NCBI RefSeq assembly: GCF_011045125.1
Contig: NZ_JAAKZF010000039.1
Location: 1 to 57,377, forward strand
DNA from: Allomesorhizobium camelthorni
Lineage (GTDB): Bacteria; Pseudomonadota; Alphaproteobacteria; Rhizobiales; Rhizobiaceae
Length of the DNA stretch: 57,377 nt
Reading direction: 5' to 3'
The position numbers and the translations under genes were made by a program. This document shows positions 53,870 to 57,377 of the stretch, in pieces. The notes beneath the pieces are model-generated. The model was not told where the DNA came from. It ran no database searches and saw nothing but the letters and a program-made list of their open reading frames with translations. The stretch's first letter is position 1; every line of letters begins with the position of its first letter.

Positions 53870-56278
53870 ATGGCCAGGGCAACCCGTGACCTCAAAATAC
53901 TCCGCCAACTAGAAAAGAAGAGCCTCTGGCTCGCTTGCTGGATGATCGACCAAGCGAACCGACGCGAGAAGGTGGATGGCGTCAAGGTCGGTGGTCATCA
54001 GGCGTCGTCAGCCTCGATGGTGTCATTGATGACGGCGCTCTATTTCGACGTGTTGCAGCCGCAGGACCGTGTGGCAGTCAAGCCTCACGCTTCACCGGTC
54101 TTCCATGCGATCCAATATCTGATGGGCAATCAGACGCTGGAAAAACTCGAGAACTTTCGCGGCTATCACGGCGCCCAGTCCTATCCTAGCCGCACCAAGG
54201 ATGTGGACGATGTCGATTTCTCGACCGGCTCCGTCGGGCTCGGTGTCGGGATCACGCCTTTTGCATCATTGATCCAAGACTACATCGTCGCGAAGGGCTG
54301 GAGCGCCACCGGCGATAGACCTGGCCGGATGATTGCGCTGGTCGGCGACGCCGAACTCGATGAGGGTAACGTCTATGAGGCACTGCAGGAAGGCTGGAAG
54401 CAGAATCTGCGCAATTGCTGGTGGATCATCGACTACAACCGCCAGAGCCTCGATGGCGTGGTCCGCGAGGGCCTCTACGATCGCATAGAGACGGTGTTCA
54501 AGGCGTTCGGCTGGGATGTCGTCACGCTCAAATACGGCGCGTTGCAGCGTGCTGCCTTCGAAGAACCTGGCGGCGAGGCGCTCAAGGAATGGATCGACAC
54601 CTGCTCGAACCAGCTCTATTCGGCGCTGTTGTTCCAGGGCGGTGCTGCTTGGCGCAAGCGCCTGCTCGACGATCTTGGTGACCAGGGCAAGGTGAGTGCG
54701 CTGATCGATCGGCGCTCCGATGAGGAGCTGTCGGGGCTGATGAACAACCTCGGCGGGCACTGCCTCGAGACGCTGAGCGAAACCTTCAACGGAATTGAGC
54801 ACGACCGCCCGACAGCCTTCATCGCCTACACCGTAAAGGGATACGGTACGCCGCTTGCAGGCCACAAAGACAACCATTCCGGGCTGATGACCTCTGCACA
54901 GATACTGGCCTTTCAGGAACAGATGAAGGTCCGGCCGGGCCATGAATGGGATCGGTTCGAGGGGCTGGACGGGCCGGCCTCAGAGATGCAGGCCTTCCTC
55001 GATTCCGTACCGTTTTTCGCAAAAGGCCGCCGACGCCATCGGGCGGAGCGCATCGAGGTCCCGCAGACCGTTGCTGTCAGCCCGGCCGCGGTGCGGGACG
55101 AGATTTCGACCCAGGCCGCCTTCGGCCGTATTCTCGACGCGATCGGCAAATCCGACAGCGAACTCGCCGCCCGCATCGTCACGACGTCACCTGACGTGAC
55201 GGTTTCGACCAATCTTGGCCCGTGGGTCAACCGCCGCCAACTCTTCGCGCGTCGGGAGCTTGCCGACCTCTTTCGCGACCAGCGCATTCCGAGCGCGCAG
55301 AAGTGGGATTTCTCGCCCAAAGGGCAGCATATCGAGCTCGGGATCGCCGAGATGAACCTGTTCCTGCTGTTGGGCGCGGCGGGGCTTTCCCATTCCCTGT
55401 TTGGCGAGCGGCTGCTGCCCATTGGTACGCTCTATGATCCCTTTGTGTCGCGCGGCCTCGATGCTTTGAACTACGCCTGTTACCAGGACGCACGCTTCAT
55501 GGTCGTCGGCACGCCGTCTGGCGTCTCGCTTTCGAGTGAGGGCGGCGCGCACCAGTCGATCGCTCAGCCGCTAATCGGCATGAGCCAGGACGGGCTGGCG
55601 AGCTTTGAGCCGGCCTTCGCCGACGAACTCGCTATCATCATGGGCTGGGCATTCGATTACCTGCAGCGCGACGGGGAGGGCGATCCGGATGAGCGCACCT
55701 GGCTACGCGACGAGACTGGCGGCTCGGTTTACCTTCGCCTCAGTACCCGTCAGATTGAGCAGCCGGGCCGCAAGCCCAACCCACATTTCGCCCAGGAGGT
55801 GATCGACGGAGCGACCTGGCTGAAGGAACCCGGAGCCAATGCCGATCTCATCATCGCCTATCAGGGGACGGTCGCGACGGAGGCCATCGCAGCTGCGGGG
55901 ATGCTAGCCGACCGGCGACGCGACATCGGTGTCTTGTCCATCACGTCGGCCGATCGCCTTAACGCCGGCTGGCAAGCCGCCCAGCGCGAACGTGCCCGCG
56001 GCAACCTGCATGCATTGAGCCATGCTGAGCGCCTGCTTGGCAAGTTGCCTCGCCATTGCAGAATCGTCACCGTCATCGATGGCCACCCGGCGACGCTTTC
56101 ATGGCTGGGTGGGGTAATGGGTCACAAAACGGTCAGCCTCGGAGTGGAGCATTTCGGCCAGACGGGCACGGTGAGCGATCTTTATGAGCACTACGGGATC
56201 GACGTGACATCTATCGCCGAGACTGCGGCCAGTTTGACGAGTGGTAGGGAATACGCTGCTACAATGAAAGGTCTCTAA
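53870..56278 (+). CDS. Homodimeric 2-oxoacid dehydrogenase E1 (AceE/MdeB-like transketolase family)
   Basis: 802 residues, close to AceE size. The thiamine-diphosphate site is GDAELDEGNVYEA followed by NCWWIIDYNRQSLDG, the GD-x~27-N motif. HASPVFHAIQYLMG and IELGIAEMNLFLLLGAAGLS are the other E1 hallmarks. The sequence opening WLACWMIDQANRREKVDGVKVGGHQASSAS is like MdeB, the 2-oxobutyrate dehydrogenase E1 of methionine degradation. It should decarboxylate a 2-oxoacid for an E2 partner encoded elsewhere. Its place behind an Lrp gene and near a threonine-dehydratase-like enzyme suits 2-oxobutyrate or pyruvate. Confidence 0.86.
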   Translation: MARATRDLKILRQLEKKSLWLACWMIDQANRREKVDGVKVGGHQASSASMVSLMTALYFDVLQPQDRVAVKPHASPVFHAIQYLMGNQTLEKLENFRGYHGAQSYPSRTKDVDDVDFSTGSVGLGVGITPFASLIQDYIVAKGWSATGDRPGRMIALVGDAELDEGNVYEALQEGWKQNLRNCWWIIDYNRQSLDGVVREGLYDRIETVFKAFGWDVVTLKYGALQRAAFEEPGGEALKEWIDTCSNQLYSALLFQGGAAWRKRLLDDLGDQGKVSALIDRRSDEELSGLMNNLGGHCLETLSETFNGIEHDRPTAFIAYTVKGYGTPLAGHKDNHSGLMTSAQILAFQEQMKVRPGHEWDRFEGLDGPASEMQAFLDSVPFFAKGRRRHRAERIEVPQTVAVSPAAVRDEISTQAAFGRILDAIGKSDSELAARIVTTSPDVTVSTNLGPWVNRRQLFARRELADLFRDQRIPSAQKWDFSPKGQHIELGIAEMNLFLLLGAAGLSHSLFGERLLPIGTLYDPFVSRGLDALNYACYQDARFMVVGTPSGVSLSSEGGAHQSIAQPLIGMSQDGLASFEPAFADELAIIMGWAFDYLQRDGEGDPDERTWLRDETGGSVYLRLSTRQIEQPGRKPNPHFAQEVIDGATWLKEPGANADLIIAYQGTVATEAIAAAGMLADRRRDIGVLSITSADRLNAGWQAAQRERARGNLHALSHAERLLGKLPRHCRIVTVIDGHPATLSWLGGVMGHKTVSLGVEHFGQTGTVSDLYEHYGIDVTSIAETAASLTSGREYAATMKGL

Positions 56279-56296
56279 CTGTGGCGGCGATGTCGA

Positions 56297-56654
56297 TCAC
56301 GCTTCACCCTCCGGTTCGATGCCCTCGTCGAGCTCGTCATGGCGTGGGCCGCGATTGCCTCTCAGGATAGACGTTAGCGGGGGGCACTGCTCTTCACCGT
56401 CGGCCATCGTTGCCCGCAAGCCGGCAAAGGTCTGGTCGCGATAGGTACGGACAGTCTTTTCGGAACGACCTAAAGGCATTGGCGATGGTTATGACGTTTG
56501 GCTCCTTCGAGTTGATGGAGAAGCCGTCCACCAATTCGCTCGATGCGTGTTGCATAAGATTGCAGTGTGGAACTGCGGCGGCGTGACTTCGGAGCAACCT
56601 GCGATGCCAGGCTGGGGGCATGCCAACCTTGCGCATTGTCCTTCTGGCGCTCAC
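56297..56654 (-). pseudogene. Degenerate HTH gene remnant
   Basis: Two minus-strand frames join at a shift near 56470. They read SSELVDGFSINSKEPNVITIANAF then GRSEKTVRTYRDQTFAGLRATMADGEE. The joined sequence looks like a helix-turn-helix (IANAFGRSEKTVRTY). The protein family is not certain; a transposase or plasmid regulator is possible. No intact gene is present. Confidence 0.35.
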
Positions 56655-57166
56655 GTGGCTTTTCCGCTCTAGGCTATTTGCTCCTTAGTCGTTGGTACTC
56701 ATGAACAGCATCGCACGAGCAGCGTTTCGCCGAGGCTCTGCGCTCGCTCGAAAGCCGCGGCGCTCTGGCGGAAGACGACTGGACCCCGCTTGAGGCGAAC
56801 TTGCTGGAAAAACTGTCTTGAGCCCGGCGTGTCTTCGCGGCCGTCGCGCCTCCACCGAACTCCTTTACGCCAGCCGTTTCGGCCGAGAGAGGGGAGGAAA
56901 AGGAATTGCGCGCGATGGCGCAAGCATCCTCACCGATCCGGCAGACGGCGCGCACATGTTCGGCTTCCATCCAACTTCCTCGCCTTATCGGCCCGAAGCT
57001 GACCGCTCGGAACCGATGGTGGTGTTTGAATGATAAGAACTGCACGATCTGCGGCTGGTGACAGAATCTGTCATTAGCCTGTGGAAACAGTTCACGTTCC
57101 CCGACGATGCTTAAATCTTCATGTTCAAGGTGCTCTCCGCTTGCCTCGAAGGCGGTTATGGGCGCC
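56655..57166. other. Region without intact gene, possible gene remnants
   Basis: No complete gene is recognised. One plus-strand frame ends EQRFAEALRSLESRG and ALAEDDWTPLEANLLEKLS at TGA near 56819. Another ends GAHMFGFHPTSSPYRPEADR and SEPMVVFE near 57033. Both look like tails of lost genes but have no usable start. This is probably deletion debris between the E1 gene and the right-edge dehydrogenase. Confidence 0.35.
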
Positions 57167-57377
57167 TCATCCAAGTGGCTCGACTCGAACCGTCTTGCCT
57201 TCCTTGGCCGACTTCAAGGCGGCGTCGGCGAGCGTCAACGCCACTAGCCTGTCATGGCCGCTGGGCGACGGCTTCTCGCGGGAATTCACGGCTGAGATAA
57301 AGCTCGCGATCTCGTTGGCGTAGGCGTCAAGGTAGCGGGTCATGAAAAGTCGTGCAGCGGCGGGCGGGTATAGCCCT
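57167..57377 (-). CDS. Gfo/Idh/MocA oxidoreductase, C-terminal part (cut by right edge)
   Basis: A minus-strand frame enters from the right edge and stops at TGA 57167-57169. It reads RLFMTRYLDAYANEIASFIS, AVNSREKPSPSGHDRLVALT, LADAALKSAKEGKTVRVEPL. The FxxRYLxAYxxEIxxF and LADAAxxSAxxGKxV segments are the C-terminal ending of inositol 2-dehydrogenase-like Gfo/Idh/MocA proteins. It oxidises a sugar or cyclitol hydroxyl with NAD(P). About 70 codons are visible, so the N-terminal nucleotide-binding part is outside the window. Confidence 0.72.
   Translation of the reverse strand, partial: GLYPPAAARLFMTRYLDAYANEIASFISAVNSREKPSPSGHDRLVALTLADAALKSAKEGKTVRVEPLG

Noticed and set aside
56674-57174. 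166-residue minus-strand frame before the right-edge dehydrogenase
   Set aside because: Long but without any domain motif; composition looks like a chance open frame in GC-rich sequence.

Overview
The window looks like an accessory region from an alphaproteobacterium, most likely Rhizobiales (Hyphomicrobiales) or a near relative. The grounds are the coding style, ProXWV/GlxA betaine genes, an HpbD-type enolase, ectoine-type transporter and DoeB genes, an Lrp/MdeB-like pair and rhizobial-type IS110, ISL3 and IS630 elements. No rRNA, tRNA, CRISPR array or integrase was seen. Both ends are cut inside genes: a family-2 glycosyltransferase on the left and a Gfo/Idh/MocA (inositol-dehydrogenase-like) gene on the right.

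Region 1 (1-5.2 kb, minus strand) is a tightly overlapping operon that reads as a RiPP (modified peptide) cluster. In order it holds a 61-residue precursor, a large radical SAM/SPASM cyclophane-type maturase with a C-terminal HExxH region, a UPF0489 (peptide-arginase-like) protein, a GNAT acetyltransferase, a DUF483-like protein and a GT2 glycosyltransferase. The precursor tail is three successive aromatic-x-Arg triplets (YDR, HHR, HSR). This is the most novel-looking system in the window.

Region 2 (5.5-9.6 kb, plus strand) is a small defence block: a SIR2-TPR protein, then an AbiE-type antitoxin/toxin pair. Two near-identical palindromes overlap the antitoxin start, and the toxin gene carries a frameshift.

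Region 3 (9.9-31.5 kb) is built for uptake and breakdown of quaternary amines and related amino acids. It holds a GlxA-type activator, ProVWX, and a GntR-DapA family-ALDH-FAD oxidoreductase operon. These are followed by a LysR gene, an acetylpolyamine deacetylase-like gene, a class III aminotransferase and a second ProX. A minus-strand run follows: MttB, quinone reductase-like, enolase-superfamily enzyme, hydroxyproline-betaine epimerase (HpbD-like) and two SDRs. A GbcB-type reductase at its upstream end is decayed.

Region 4 (31.8-40.2 kb) alternates mobile debris with a small oxygenase operon. A defective IS630 copy is followed by a LysR gene, then PanB-like, fatty acid hydroxylase, ferredoxin and ferredoxin reductase genes. 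An IS110 fragment and a frameshifted ISL3 element with perfect 26-bp ends close the region.

Region 5 (40.3-56.3 kb) is an ectoine-like amino-acid uptake and catabolism locus. It has two paralogous HutC-type GntR regulators, two M24 metallohydrolases, a DoeB-like deacylase, an ABC transporter, a MmgE/PrpD protein and a threonine-synthase-like PLP enzyme. An Lrp regulator is divergent from an MdeB/AceE-like 2-oxoacid dehydrogenase E1. A shared GGTATACC-like site lies before three of its transcription units. The last kilobase is mostly degenerate sequence.
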